DNA of 10,573 bases from Parachlamydiaceae bacterium (GTDB taxonomy: Bacteria; Chlamydiota; Chlamydiia; Chlamydiales; Parachlamydiaceae), in NCBI GenBank assembly GCA_003164155.1, contig PLSG01000308.1, positions 1-10,573 of the forward strand, written 5' to 3'. Below are positions 1 through 6,432 of the stretch, piece by piece; the first letter of the stretch is position 1; the number at the start of each line of letters is the position of its first letter. The translations under genes and the position numbers were made by a program. Below the pieces are notes generated by a model. The model saw only the letters and a list, made by a program, of their open reading frames with translations. It had not been told where the DNA came from and searched no databases.

Positions 1-20
1 GAGCCCGCCTCGGGCGACTC
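1..20. repeat. Short GC-rich hairpin at the window edge, related to the 95-248 repeat arms
   Basis: GCCCG at 3-7 pairs with CGGGC at 11-15 around a CCT loop, and the outer GAG (1-3) can pair with CTC (18-20). The unit has the form GAGCCCG-N3-(C)GGGCGACT. This form recurs at 96-112, and in inverted, diverged form at about 231-247. That is the layout of a REP-like repeat: a small hairpin followed by a conserved short tail. The DNA from 1 to about 114 is visibly GC-richer than what follows. The element may continue beyond the left edge. Confidence 0.5.
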
Positions 21-94
21 ACCGAAGCCCACAGTGACCGCAGCCCGAGTCATCGAGGGGCGTAGGGAACTGTGGGGATGTCGAAGTAGCATTC

Positions 95-248
95 AGAGCC
101 CGGTAGGGCGACTGAAAAAATGCGACACGTTATAGGCTAGATCTTGCTCTTATTCCCAAAGAAACTAAATTTTTGACAATCTTTAAAAATAATCATAGGG
201 CCTGCATGGCAAACGCATCGCATTTTTTCAGTCGTCCTATCGGACTCT
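95..248. repeat. Inverted-repeat element with 30-bp arms (MITE/REP-like)
   Basis: The arm at 95-124 and the reverse complement of 219-248 match at 27 of 30 positions. The innermost 16 bases (CGACTGAAAAAATGCG) are identical. The arms enclose a 94-base AT-rich spacer (125-218) with no convincing ORF. Each arm also carries its own small hairpin, with CCC/GGG paired around a short loop. The layout suggests either a miniature non-autonomous element or a pair of head-to-head REP-like units. No target-site duplication is evident outside the arms and no transposase is in the window, so mobility is inferred only. Confidence 0.65.
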
Positions 249-291
249 AGGACCATTTTTCAACGATGTTTTTAGGTTGATGCCTATGCCC

Positions 292-346
292 TTTCAGGGG
301 GCAATATTTATCTTAATTTCCCAGGGCTACGCTTCGCTTGCCCTGG
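292..346 (+). repeat. Palindromic repeat unit, copy A
   Basis: This 55-base unit begins TTTCAGGGG, passes through CAATAT and ends in a 26-base palindrome at 321-346. In the palindrome, CCAGGGC (321-327) pairs with GCCCTGG (340-346) around a CGCTTCGC-type core. The same arrangement occurs inverted at 516-572. The two 26-base palindromes differ at one base when aligned in the same orientation. I recognise the CCAGGGC...CGCTTCGC...GCCCTGG type as a repeated intergenic motif in diverse bacteria, but I cannot name a catalogued family. Confidence 0.65.
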
Positions 347-362
347 ATACATGCCCTCACCC

Positions 363-503
363 CTATTCGGGGGTGAATAGAAAAGATATTGAGTAATGCT
401 AAGGGCTAAATTTTGCACGCTAGGCGTGCTGTATGGTGAATAGTCCAAAACCATAACCCCTCTTAAAAAAAGATGAATGCTTTTTCCTGTCCCGGAGGGA
501 CAG
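363..503. repeat. Cluster of three small hairpins between the two palindromic units
   Basis: Three perfect short stems lie here. CTATTC (363-368) pairs with GAATAG (375-380). GCACGC (415-420) pairs with GCGTGC (424-429) around TAG. CTGTCCC (487-493) pairs with GGGACAG (497-503) around GGA. None is followed by a T-run on either strand, so they do not look like intrinsic terminators. Together with the flanking units they make 292-572 an unusually palindrome-dense, non-coding block. Confidence 0.5.
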
Positions 504-515
504 CGCGAAAATATC

Positions 516-572
516 CCAGGGCAAGCGAAGCGCAGCCCTGGTAAGGCTATGAGGGATATTGTACCCCTGAAA
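516..572 (-). repeat. Palindromic repeat unit, copy B (inverted relative to copy A)
   Basis: This unit is the inverted counterpart of 292-346. CCAGGGC (516-522) pairs with GCCCTGG (535-541), and CCCCTGAAA (564-572) is the reverse complement of the TTTCAGGGG that opens copy A. The segment between these landmarks is diverged and two bases longer than in copy A. The two copies are 169 bases apart and could pair with each other in a transcript. The 573-721 stretch that follows is AT-rich and leads up to the 3' end of the protease gene. I see no gene or clear terminator in it. Confidence 0.65.
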
Positions 573-721
573 TGAGGTACAGGCTGTGTTATATTAAGCA
601 AAGTTTTTACCACATCTGCTATATATACCCCTATATCATTTTATAGACTTCCTGCAAATGCAGCCCGTAGATAATTTATGCTTTTTAATTTGGCCTTTTA
701 TTTAACTAGAAAAAGAGCTTC

Positions 722-1867
722 TCATTTGGCTAAGGCGCTCACAAATCTTTGAAAAGCCGCGTCTGCTCTTATTTTGTCAAATTCAGCTTTTTTGACGATA
801 TCACCAGGATTGGATAATCCCTCGTTTATAGCGCGCTGGAGCCATCCAAGCGCGGGCTTTACCTCTCCTAGCAATCCGTGACATAGGGAGTTGACCAGAG
901 CAGTGTCGACGTTGGGATGGTCTTGAAAAGCCCTCTGTCCAAACTGCACGGCTTGCGCCCAGTCTCCCGTCTGATAGGCCAGCTGATGCAGCCGGCGCAA
1001 TGATACCGAAGAAAGCTCTTTATAAAGCGGCAATAAGACTTTATAAGCCTCTTGAAGGTCCCCCTGGTTGTGGTAGATCATCGCTAAGCATTCGCTGGCT
1101 GCGACATAGAGCACACCCCTTTGGGCATGTGCGCGGATATACTGCAGCTTGGGCAACGCTACCCCCACATCGCCCCTACTCAAGTCATCTTTGACTCCGG
1201 TGAGCATATCTTGTAAATCTGGGTTTTGATCGTGAACGGTTAGGACTAGGGCGGAGCGCCACATCCGATAACTCTCAAAGGCAAACATGGAAAAAAATAA
1301 ACCGCCGATCACCGCTCCCATGGAAAAGAAAAACATACTTAAGCCCGCCGCCAGGGCCATGCTAATGAATAGGGCAACCTTTACGCCGCGCAGTCCAAAA
1401 GCCGCTTCGCAGAGGATGCGCAAAAGATGGCCGCCATCTAATGGCTGCACAGGCAATAGATTGAGTAAAGTCCAGATCAAATTGACATACACGGAAATGG
1501 TCAGTGCGCGATCTATCAAGGGGTTAGAAGGCGCTATCATTTGCAACAGCTGATAAGATAGAGCGCACAGCGCCAGGCCGGATAAGGGCCCACACAATAC
1601 TATCAGGAACTCTTGCCACAGCTTCAAGTCGCGTCCCTCGCGCTGCGTAAGGCCGCCCATGCCCATCAGGCTGATGGAGGCTGACTGGCCAAAAGCCAAA
1701 GCGGTGAGGGCATGTCCGAACTCGTGCACCAGCACCGAGACGACGATCACCGCCGTCCACAAGATGACGCCAAGGAGCGTGCCTGTGTTTAGCCATCCGA
1801 TGAGCGCAGCCAAAACCCAAAAGAAGGGATGTATAGCAATGGGAATTTTTCCGGGGATCTTAATCAT
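722..1867 (-). CDS. Membrane site-2 metalloprotease (M50 family) with TPR-like C-terminal domain
   Basis: Predicted intramembrane zinc protease of 381 residues. The zinc-binding HEFGH motif is at 48-52 inside a hydrophobic stretch, and the second family signature, LLPVQPLDGG, is at 137-146, with D144 as the expected third zinc ligand. Hydrophobic segments are at about 15-47, 86-110, 123-140 and 163-197, consistent with a polytopic SpoIVFB-like core. Residues about 215-350 are soluble, with helical pairs resembling TPR repeats, and the tail (FDKIRADAAFQRF) looks like the end of TPR proteins. I see no PDZ or CBS domain. The ATG overlaps the sucD stop as ATGA (1864-1867), so translation is probably coupled. 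Family members cleave membrane-bound regulators such as anti-sigma factors. The substrate here is unknown, and the TPR-like part may recruit it. Confidence 0.9.
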   Translation of the reverse strand: MIKIPGKIPIAIHPFFWVLAALIGWLNTGTLLGVILWTAVIVVSVLVHEFGHALTALAFGQSASISLMGMGGLTQREGRDLKLWQEFLIVLCGPLSGLALCALSYQLLQMIAPSNPLIDRALTISVYVNLIWTLLNLLPVQPLDGGHLLRILCEAAFGLRGVKVALFISMALAAGLSMFFFSMGAVIGGLFFSMFAFESYRMWRSALVLTVHDQNPDLQDMLTGVKDDLSRGDVGVALPKLQYIRAHAQRGVLYVAASECLAMIYHNQGDLQEAYKVLLPLYKELSSVSLRRLHQLAYQTGDWAQAVQFGQRAFQDHPNVDTALVNSLCHGLLGEVKPALGWLQRAINEGLSNPGDIVKKAEFDKIRADAAFQRFVSALAK

Positions 1868-2751
1868 AAACCTACTTTGCCGCCGTTAGCACTTCTTATC
1901 GCTTCTCCCATATGCGCCGGGGTCTCGGCGATGCACACTCCGGCAGCTCTTAAGGCGAGGATTTTACTTTGGGCGGTGCCCTGACCGCCAGAGATGATGG
2001 CGCCGGCATGCCCCATCCGCCTTCCAGCCGGGGCGGTTTTTCCAGCCACAAACGCTGCCACAGGCTTGGTGCAATAATTTTTAATCCACTCTGCCGCCAT
2101 TTCCTCTTCTCTGCCGCCAATTTCTCCGATCATCAATATGGACGAAGTTTCGGGATCATCTTGGAACATCTGCAAAACATCGATAAATTTGGTGCCATTT
2201 AAAGGGTCTCCTCCTATGCCTACGCAAGTCGACTGACCAAGTCCCAGCTGAGTCGTTTGCCAAACAGCTTCATAAGTGAGCGTTCCGGAGCGGGAAACTA
2301 TGCCTATGCTGCCTTTCCTGTGAATATAGCCGGGCATGATGCCTATCTTGCATTCGCCGGGAGTAATCAATCCCGGGCAATTAGGACCGATTAGGCGGCT
2401 GGTGCGGCTGTGGCGCATCACCTGGCTGACTTCCAACATATCTTTAATAGGGATCCCCTCAGTGATACATACTATCAGGGCAATGCCGGCATCTTCGGCT
2501 TCTAAAATGGCCTCCGCGGCAAAAGGCGCCGGCACAAAGATCAGAGAGACGTCACAATCTGTGGCCTGCTTGGCTTCGATCACCAAGTCGAATACGGGCA
2601 GACCTAAGATTTCTTGTCCGCCTTTGCCAGGGGTGACGCCACCTACAAATTTGCTGCCATAAGCCATGCATTGTTCGGTGTGGAATTTGCCAGCTTTGCC
2701 TGTAATGCCCTGTGTGATGATCTTGCTATTTTTGTTTGCTAAGATAGACAT
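1864..2751 (-). CDS. sucD: Succinyl-CoA ligase (ADP/GDP-forming), alpha subunit
   Basis: TCA-cycle enzyme subunit that, with SucB/SucC-type beta chains, interconverts succinyl-CoA and succinate plus a nucleoside triphosphate. The chain aligns closely by eye with E. coli SucD: MSILANKNSKII against MSILIDKNTKVI, then VGGVTPGKGG, IGPNCPG, TPGECKIGI, SRSGTLTYEA, GIGGDP and MIGEIGG. The phosphohistidine motif GHAGAII places the active-site His at residue 248. The 295-residue form is preferred. A longer ATG at 2766 adds MFRRG, which has no family counterpart, and AGGAGG (2755-2760) lies just upstream of the internal ATG. The length suits the family (about 290). The stop overlaps the protease start by 4 bases. 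The beta subunit gene (sucC), normally directly upstream, is absent from the window. Confidence 0.97.
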   Translation of the reverse strand: MSILANKNSKIITQGITGKAGKFHTEQCMAYGSKFVGGVTPGKGGQEILGLPVFDLVIEAKQATDCDVSLIFVPAPFAAEAILEAEDAGIALIVCITEGIPIKDMLEVSQVMRHSRTSRLIGPNCPGLITPGECKIGIMPGYIHRKGSIGIVSRSGTLTYEAVWQTTQLGLGQSTCVGIGGDPLNGTKFIDVLQMFQDDPETSSILMIGEIGGREEEMAAEWIKNYCTKPVAAFVAGKTAPAGRRMGHAGAIISGGQGTAQSKILALRAAGVCIAETPAHMGEAIRSANGGKVGL

Positions 2752-2754
2752 ACC

Positions 2755-2760
2755 CCTCCT
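2755..2760 (-). promoter_or_regulatory. Shine-Dalgarno AGGAGG that fixes the sucD start
   Basis: On the minus strand AGGAGG ends 3 bases before the ATG at 2749-2751. The alternative ATG at 2764-2766 lies upstream of this site and has no purine-rich element of its own. The spacing is short, but the N-terminal homology to SucD points to the same start. Confidence 0.7.
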
Positions 2761-2780
2761 AAACATAAGTGCTCGAGTTT

Positions 2781-2846
2781 ATCGTAGCTAACCCGGTCAG
2801 ATCCCCCGGAGGAACCATGGGAGATCTGACCCGTTACCATCGTAGC
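2781..2846. repeat. Small inverted-repeat element flanked by an 8-bp direct repeat, in the sucD leader
   Basis: GGTCAGATC (2795-2803) and GATCTGACC (2823-2831) are perfect inverted arms. Inside them, after one mismatch, CCC (2805-2807) can pair with GGG (2819-2821). Outside them, TAAC and GTTA extend the complementarity imperfectly. The whole unit is bracketed by ATCGTAGC at 2781-2788 and 2839-2846, which looks like a target-site duplication. It lies between the stop of the kinase-like gene and the sucD start. In RNA it would form a strong stem-loop of about 12 bp. There is no U-run after the stem on either strand, so it is not a canonical intrinsic terminator. It could be a tiny mobile-element remnant, an attenuator or a processing site. 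Confidence 0.6.
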
Positions 2847-2876
2847 AGTTTGAATAGTTTATCAAAAGCCTGATCG

Positions 2877-4016
2877 TTAATCGACATACGCCCCCACCCA
2901 AGATTCAAGCGCTTCTTTATCTTGCGCAGATAGGGGATGGGTATGAATCCATCGCGACATAAACCACAGCGTCGTTCCATAGCCGGCTTTTTGACCTAAG
3001 ATACCACGCACTATCTGGACTAAATCCTCTAAGCCAGGGCTCAGCTGAGGATAGAGCGAGGCAAAAAAATCGCGAAAGGAAACCCCTTCCTCCACTTGAA
3101 AATTTCTAAGATTTTCCAGGCGCTGGATCAACTCGCCCATTTCAAAGTCTTTAGAGAAGTCAGGATAGCGATGGCTTAAGTAAATTTCCATTTTATTTTC
3201 AAAGCCAGTGAAGCTGCGCATAAAGTTTCTAACCTTTTGAGCCGTGCGTTTATCCAGTGGTTTCTTAAATTGGGGCCAGTCAAATGATTGGCACTTATAG
3301 CCGATTTTAAGTCCCCCTTGAAATTTTTCTATGGCATTGGAATAGTGAAAGCAAGATTCATTGTCAAAAAAGCGCAAAATCCCCTTGGAATTGACTCCGA
3401 TATTTTGCGCTGTAAAATCGTACATACCCAGCAAGTACACTTGAAGATGCGCTTTCCAATATGTTTCCAAGGAGATCTTTTTAATCAATTTATGCGGCAA
3501 TTTTCCAATAGGGGAACCCTCGCTAGGTATGCCAAACTCAAACGCTTCGAGGCGCTGGACGATCACCTTCTTGCCTCCAATCTCCATGGGGAAGGAAGGA
3601 AGGAAATAGGCATTCGAACCCAAGAGATAAGAAATTTCCCAGGTGAACAAATCCTTAATGCGGTCTTTCTTGCGCTTTTTTAGCAAAAGATCCATCTGGT
3701 CTATCTGGACCATGAATTTATCCTTTTCTTGGGCACTCTTAAATCGCGTGCACAAGTCGGAATTCTTCAACAATTTTTCTCTGGCCTGGATGAAATAGTG
3801 CTGATTTTGAAGATAATCGCCATTTTGCAGCTGCGGCAGCTCCTGGACAAGGCAGTTGGTATGCTCGTCAAAGTCTGCATTCCAGTCCGCCCCAAGAGCG
3901 CTGTGCACAAGCAGGCAGGTCATCAAACCATATAGGGAGGTTTTCGCTCGTCCAATCCCCGGCCTTTGGCGTTGTCTAAAAGCACCAGCTATTTTTTCCC
4001 AAATCCTTAGCCGCAT
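2877..4016 (-). CDS. Predicted exported protein with kinase-like catalytic motifs, function unknown
   Basis: A 379-residue protein I cannot name. An Arg/Lys-rich N-terminus (1-25) is followed by a hydrophobic stretch at about 27-42 ending SALGA-DW, which resembles a signal peptide with a long n-region or a membrane anchor. The mature part is basic and rich in aromatic residues. The sequence GGKKVIVQRLEAF (147-159), then YDFTAQNIGV (199-208), then RFFDNES (215-221) recalls the order of an ATP-anchoring lysine, a D-x4-N catalytic loop and a metal-binding DN/DFG-like site. This is the pattern of atypical PI3/4-kinase and HipA-like folds. D200, N205 and D218 are the key candidates. This is motif resemblance only, and the usual catalytic-loop His is not obvious. 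The start is the first in-frame ATG, preceded by AGGGGGG. The gene lies 59 bases after the helicase gene and probably has its own promoter. Confidence 0.8.
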   Translation of the reverse strand: MRLRIWEKIAGAFRQRQRPGIGRAKTSLYGLMTCLLVHSALGADWNADFDEHTNCLVQELPQLQNGDYLQNQHYFIQAREKLLKNSDLCTRFKSAQEKDKFMVQIDQMDLLLKKRKKDRIKDLFTWEISYLLGSNAYFLPSFPMEIGGKKVIVQRLEAFEFGIPSEGSPIGKLPHKLIKKISLETYWKAHLQVYLLGMYDFTAQNIGVNSKGILRFFDNESCFHYSNAIEKFQGGLKIGYKCQSFDWPQFKKPLDKRTAQKVRNFMRSFTGFENKMEIYLSHRYPDFSKDFEMGELIQRLENLRNFQVEEGVSFRDFFASLYPQLSPGLEDLVQIVRGILGQKAGYGTTLWFMSRWIHTHPLSAQDKEALESWVGAYVD

Positions 4017-4019
4017 GCG

Positions 4020-4033
4020 CCCCCCTTTTTTTT
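4020..4033 (-). promoter_or_regulatory. A8-G6 homopolymer tract forming the ribosome binding region
   Basis: The minus strand reads eight A (4026-4033) then six G (4020-4025), only three bases before the ATG at 4014-4016. The G-run is the only Shine-Dalgarno-like element for the kinase-like gene. Adjacent homopolymers are prone to slippage, so tract length could alter spacing and expression. Variation is inferred, not seen. Confidence 0.4.
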
Positions 4034-4048
4034 GCGAATAAAGATTTT

Positions 4049-4054
4049 ATTATA
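4049..4054 (-). promoter_or_regulatory. Candidate -10 box (TATAAT) for the kinase-like gene
   Basis: A perfect minus-strand TATAAT lies in the 59-base gap after the helicase stop. At an 18-base spacing TAGACC could serve as a -35 (4 of 6 matches to TTGACA). TTGACC is also present but only 8 bases away, too close. Transcription from here would give a leader of roughly 25 bases that includes the A8-G6 tract before the ATG. Confidence 0.4.
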
Positions 4055-4075
4055 ATCGCAGGGGTCAATATCGGT

Positions 4076-6397
4076 CTAGAGCTTAGTCAAATGGCTCGCA
4101 TAGCGGGCAACGATCTTCCTCGGTCTGGCATCCTTGGAAAAGCTGATCACATAGGTCTGACCTTCCATGCCTTCATAGATGGAGTCGATGCTGCCGATAC
4201 CGAACTCCGTATGAAAAACGGTGTCTCCTGGCGAAAAGAGAGTGGAGTGCACCGCATGGTCTTGAGCCTTTGTTTGATCCATGTCGTCGATAAATTGCTC
4301 TTCCGGGACGACCTGGCTGAGCGCCTTGCGGGTGGGGGTGCTTTTTTTAAAGCCCTCTTTTGCCTGATTTTCGCGTGGAATTTCATCGATAAAGCGGCTG
4401 GATGCCAATACCCGTTTTTTCCCCCACCAGGTCCTTTCAAAGGCGTTGATGAGGTGCAAATGCTTCTTTGCCCGGGTAATGCCCACGTAGCAGAGGCGCC
4501 GCTCCTCTTCTAGATCAGCCGGATCATCTTGAGCGGAGACATAGGGGAAGATACCCTCTTCCAAAGCCACCATAAACACCACTTCAAATTCCAGCCCTTT
4601 GCTGTTGTGCAAGGTCATGAAGTTGACCCGGGAAGTGTCCGTATCCGCTTCATCTAAGCTCGATCGCAAAGCCAGCTCTTCCAAAAATGCCGCCAAAAGC
4701 TGATTGTAGACATGCCCTTGAGTGCTAGAAAATGCTTGGGAGCTAGTTTGCCCAGCCTCATAAACACTATTTTGGACACTAGCTTGCCCCTCCGTGTGGG
4801 CATTCTCATACCCTCGAGCGGGCAGGCGCTCTTCCCATTCTTGGGCTTTAGCGATTAGCTGCTCTAAGTTTTCTCTGCGGTCGGCGAGAGTTTCCGAATC
4901 CTCTTCGAGATGACCCAGGTAAGAAGTTTTTTCTATGACCGCTTCTACCAATTTAGACAGTGGCAACTCGCGGGCTAGTTGGCGCAGCTCTTCGATCACG
5001 CGCACATAGCCTTTCAAACCATCCAGTTGCTTCTTGGTCAGTTTTACGGAGTGCACTGGCAAAGCCTGGCCCTCGGATATTTGATGACAGCAACGGTAAA
5101 GGGTAAAGCCATTTTCAGCCGCGCTCTGCCTGAGCTTATTCAAAGTCGTTTCGCCGATGCCCCTTTTGGGCAAGTTGATGCTGCGCGCGAGGGCCACGGC
5201 ATCGGATCCCGAATGCACTACGCGCAGATAGGATAGGATGTCCTTGATCTCTTTTCTTTGATAAAATGAAATACCACCCACAATGACATAAGGCAGGCGT
5301 TCTTGCAAGAATATATCTTCTAAAACACGGGAGAGTGCATTTGCCCGATAAAAAACGACCATATCGTGATAGGCTATGCCGTGCTCTAAATGGTAGTGCA
5401 GGACTTGTTTTGCCACATAGCGCGCTTCTTTCCACTCGTCGGCGGCTTGATAGCGTTTGATGAGATCGCCTTCTCCCAGATTGCTCCAAAGATTTTTCGC
5501 CAGCCTGTTCGCATTGTGTGCGATTAGTCCGTTAGCCGCATCGAGGATGTTGGTGCAACTGCGGTAGTTTTGTTCCAGGCGGATGACTTTGGCCTGCGGA
5601 TAATCGCCTTCGAATTCCAAGATGTTCGCCACATCGGCGCCGCGCCAAGAGTATATCGATTGGTCTGGGTCTCCGACGACGCAGATGTTTTGGGTCTTTT
5701 TTACTAACAGGCCCACCAGGGTGTATTGGGCAGCGTTGGTATCTTGATACTCGTCGATGAGCAAGTAGGGCCATCTGTTTTGATACTTTTCCAAGATGGC
5801 CGGATGCTCTTGGAACAGGCGGACAGTTAAGTAGAGCAGATCGTCGAAATCCACTGCATTGCATTGCATCAGTTTTTTCTGGTAAAGCGAAAAGACCGCC
5901 GCTATGCTGTTGTCGCGAAAAAAGGGAGAAGTTAGCTTTCCTTCGACTTCTTGGATTTTCAGTTCGTTTTTAGCCCGCGAAATGCGGTTTTTGTAGGTCT
6001 TGAGCTTTTCCGCCGCGTTGCCAGCGCCGGACTCCTCTATGCATTGCTGCAATAGCTTATTGGAATCCTCTTCGTCGTAGATGGTAAAATTGCGCAAAAA
6101 GCCCAGAGCCTCAATAGATTCGCGCAATATCCTCGCCCCTAAGCTATGGAAAGTGCAGATCAAGACCTGGCTATCGGTCAGGCGCAGCACGCGCTCTTTC
6201 ATCTCTGCCGCGGCCTTATTGGTAAAGGTCAGCCCCAAAATGGACGCAGGCGGCACACCACGCTCGATCAGATGGGCTATGCGCAGCGTAACCACGCGGG
6301 TCTTTCCAGATCCAGCCCCGGCGATGACCAGCAAAGGCCCCTCTGTGCAGCGCACAGCCTGTTGTTGTTCGGGATTCAATAAATCAATCTTATGCAT
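4076..6397 (-). CDS. uvrD: UvrD/PcrA-type ATP-dependent 3'-5' DNA helicase (superfamily 1)
   Basis: SF1A helicase of 773 residues acting in nucleotide-excision and mismatch repair and in clearing replication or transcription conflicts. The motifs are intact and in order: Q-motif region LNPEQQQAV (7-15), Walker A GAGSGKT (27-33), Ia TFTNKAAAEM (57-66), Walker B DEYQD (215-219), III GDPDQSIYSWRGAD (242-255), IV NYRS (277-280), V TLHNSKGLEF (595-604) and VI YVGITRAKKHL (637-647). The C-terminus (about 721-773; GDTVFHTEFGIG at 724-735) matches the Tudor-like domain of PcrA/UvrD that contacts RNA polymerase. A Ser/Gln-rich insertion at about 523-564 interrupts the usual 2B-domain sequence. The length is close to E. 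coli UvrD (720) and PcrA. The start is the ATG at 6395-6397, with only a weak GGGT upstream. PcrA and UvrD cannot be separated from sequence alone. Confidence 0.96.
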   Translation of the reverse strand: MHKIDLLNPEQQQAVRCTEGPLLVIAGAGSGKTRVVTLRIAHLIERGVPPASILGLTFTNKAAAEMKERVLRLTDSQVLICTFHSLGARILRESIEALGFLRNFTIYDEEDSNKLLQQCIEESGAGNAAEKLKTYKNRISRAKNELKIQEVEGKLTSPFFRDNSIAAVFSLYQKKLMQCNAVDFDDLLYLTVRLFQEHPAILEKYQNRWPYLLIDEYQDTNAAQYTLVGLLVKKTQNICVVGDPDQSIYSWRGADVANILEFEGDYPQAKVIRLEQNYRSCTNILDAANGLIAHNANRLAKNLWSNLGEGDLIKRYQAADEWKEARYVAKQVLHYHLEHGIAYHDMVVFYRANALSRVLEDIFLQERLPYVIVGGISFYQRKEIKDILSYLRVVHSGSDAVALARSINLPKRGIGETTLNKLRQSAAENGFTLYRCCHQISEGQALPVHSVKLTKKQLDGLKGYVRVIEELRQLARELPLSKLVEAVIEKTSYLGHLEEDSETLADRRENLEQLIAKAQEWEERLPARGYENAHTEGQASVQNSVYEAGQTSSQAFSSTQGHVYNQLLAAFLEELALRSSLDEADTDTSRVNFMTLHNSKGLEFEVVFMVALEEGIFPYVSAQDDPADLEEERRLCYVGITRAKKHLHLINAFERTWWGKKRVLASSRFIDEIPRENQAKEGFKKSTPTRKALSQVVPEEQFIDDMDQTKAQDHAVHSTLFSPGDTVFHTEFGIGSIDSIYEGMEGQTYVISFSKDARPRKIVARYASHLTKL

Positions 6398-6432
6398 GCT
6401 TTACCCGCAAAGTATTTTGTGCAGACGCCATT

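Noticed and set aside
1..572. CRISPR array or tRNA/rRNA remnant
   Set aside because: The repeats are few, inverted and unevenly spaced with no unique spacer pattern, and no tRNA cloverleaf or rRNA-like conserved stretch is recognisable.
308..613. Minus-strand 101-codon frame across the left repeat block
   Set aside because: It starts at a GTG, has no clear ribosome site and is built from the two palindromic repeat units, whose translations (ALPGLRFACPG and YPGQAKRSPG) are by-products of the DNA palindrome.
652..663. CTGCA-AA-TGCAG palindrome as terminator of the protease gene
   Set aside because: The stem is 5 bp with a 2-base loop, too small to form, and there is no T-run downstream on the minus strand.
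2752..2766. Longer sucD start adding MFRRG
   Set aside because: The Shine-Dalgarno AGGAGG lies downstream of this ATG, and SucD proteins begin at the internal MSIL.
2795..2831. Intrinsic terminator between the kinase-like gene and sucD
   Set aside because: The stem is strong, but neither strand has a T-run after it. The flanking direct repeats suggest another origin.
4091..4513. Plus-strand 140-codon frame opposite the helicase C-terminus
   Set aside because: The opposite strand encodes helicase motif VI and the Tudor-like domain, which explains the sequence.
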